This document shows, one piece after another, positions 63,483 through 64,000 of a stretch of DNA of 64,000 bases. Made by a program: the position numbers and the translations under genes. Under the pieces are notes generated by a model, which saw only the letters and a program-made list of their open reading frames with translations, had not been told where the DNA came from and made no database searches. Source of the DNA: Dirofilaria immitis (lineage: Eukaryota > Nematoda > Chromadorea > Rhabditida > Onchocercidae); the NCBI GenBank assembly GCA_024305405.1, contig JAKNDB010000054.1:1020710-1084709 (forward strand), given 5' to 3'. Every line of letters begins with the position of its first letter. Positions within the stretch are counted from its first letter, which is position 1.

Positions 63483-64000
63483 ATTTTAGTACAAATATGG
63501 AAAGATTATATCAGCTATTCGAGACTATTTATTTATTTTGATGATCAGTTGAAATGAAATGATCACAATTACTGAATCAGCAAATTAACATTGAAAATTG
63601 CTCTATTCTATTATTGTGTAGTGAAATGAAAGCAAAACAATTGAATTAAAATAAGAGTTTACGTTGATATTTTGTATATTTTACAATTTAAAACCATTGC
63701 ATAGGAAATAATTTCAGACGTCTACGCGATTCTATCGATGTTTATTGATCTGAAATCGAAAATATTTATTACTTTGTGATGCATATTGCTCAAGAAATCA
63801 TCTGATGAATTCTATCTAATGCTGTCACGATTTAAATATTTTGATGTGCAATTTTAGAATGTTAATAATGTTTTTCACTAAAAGGAATTGAGTTTAATAA
63901 CAGATGTAGAAGAATTTAGGAAATAAATATTTACGGATTCATTCCGTCAAAATAGAATCTAGCATTGTTTAGACGAAAAAAATAAGCATTTGAGAATATG
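63483..64000. other. Right edge, upstream of the secreted-protein gene
   Basis: Likely 5' flank of the gene starting at 63482. An acceptor-like TTTCAG on the minus strand near 63752 is followed quickly by stops in every frame. Nothing else seen. Confidence 0.4.

Noticed and set aside
1..64000. CRISPR arrays, bacterial insertion sequences, prophage or other prokaryotic systems
   Set aside because: The window is eukaryotic nematode DNA with spliced genes. The tandem repeats lack spacer structure, and no transposase or integrase frame is present.

Overview
The window is strongly A+T-rich eukaryotic DNA with small exons, introns of about 150 bp to 9 kb, and nematode-style splice sites (acceptors like TTTCAG, donors like GTAAGT/GTAATT/GTTAG). 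The gene content points to a nematode: a nematode Sm F protein (snr-5), a supplementary nuclear hormone receptor, and a chemoreceptor-like 7TM protein closest to the Srx class. The long, repeat-filled introns suggest a spirurid or filarial-type worm, but that placement is inference. Every gene I can support lies on the minus strand; the only plus-strand gene-like features are a decayed receptor copy and a tRNA-like element.

Layout. 1.4-15.7 kb: a minus-strand gene of unknown function encoding a basic, Gln-rich protein in small exons, with a ~9.2 kb first intron holding palindromic octamer-like motifs. 15.7-26.5 kb: gene-free, with degenerate tandem repeats. 26.6-35.3 kb: a complete nuclear hormone receptor gene (about 14 exons, C4 zinc fingers, ligand-binding domain); its introns carry several independent degenerate minisatellites and a tRNA-like element. 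35.4-44.8 kb: gene-free, microsatellite-rich, with a duplicated 34-mer and a nested hairpin. 44.8-47.9 kb: a member of the C16orf89/UPF0764 (DUF4735) family with an added C-terminal membrane segment. 48.6-49.5 kb: snr-5. 49.5-54.9 kb: no confident gene. 54.5-56.1 kb: a duplicated segment, one copy carrying an extra ~600 bp with an orphan exon-like ORF. 56.8-58.7 kb: a complete Srx-like receptor gene. 60.4-61.3 kb: an inverted, decayed partial copy of that receptor. 62.9-63.5 kb: a small secreted-protein gene interrupted by an in-frame TGA.

Functionally the genes are unrelated: transcription control (nuclear receptor), splicing (Sm F), chemosensation (receptor) and two secretory-pathway or membrane proteins of unknown role. 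Three genes have one exon each whose length is off by one base relative to both flanking splice phases, two of them at homopolymers. This looks more like assembly error than gene death and matters to anyone using the protein models. I see no CRISPR array, bacterial operon, integrase or intact transposon, and nothing that clearly qualifies as a new biological system. The best leads are the inverted receptor pseudogene, the TGA-interrupted secreted protein, the membrane-tailed C16orf89 homologue and a near-perfect 67-nt hairpin.
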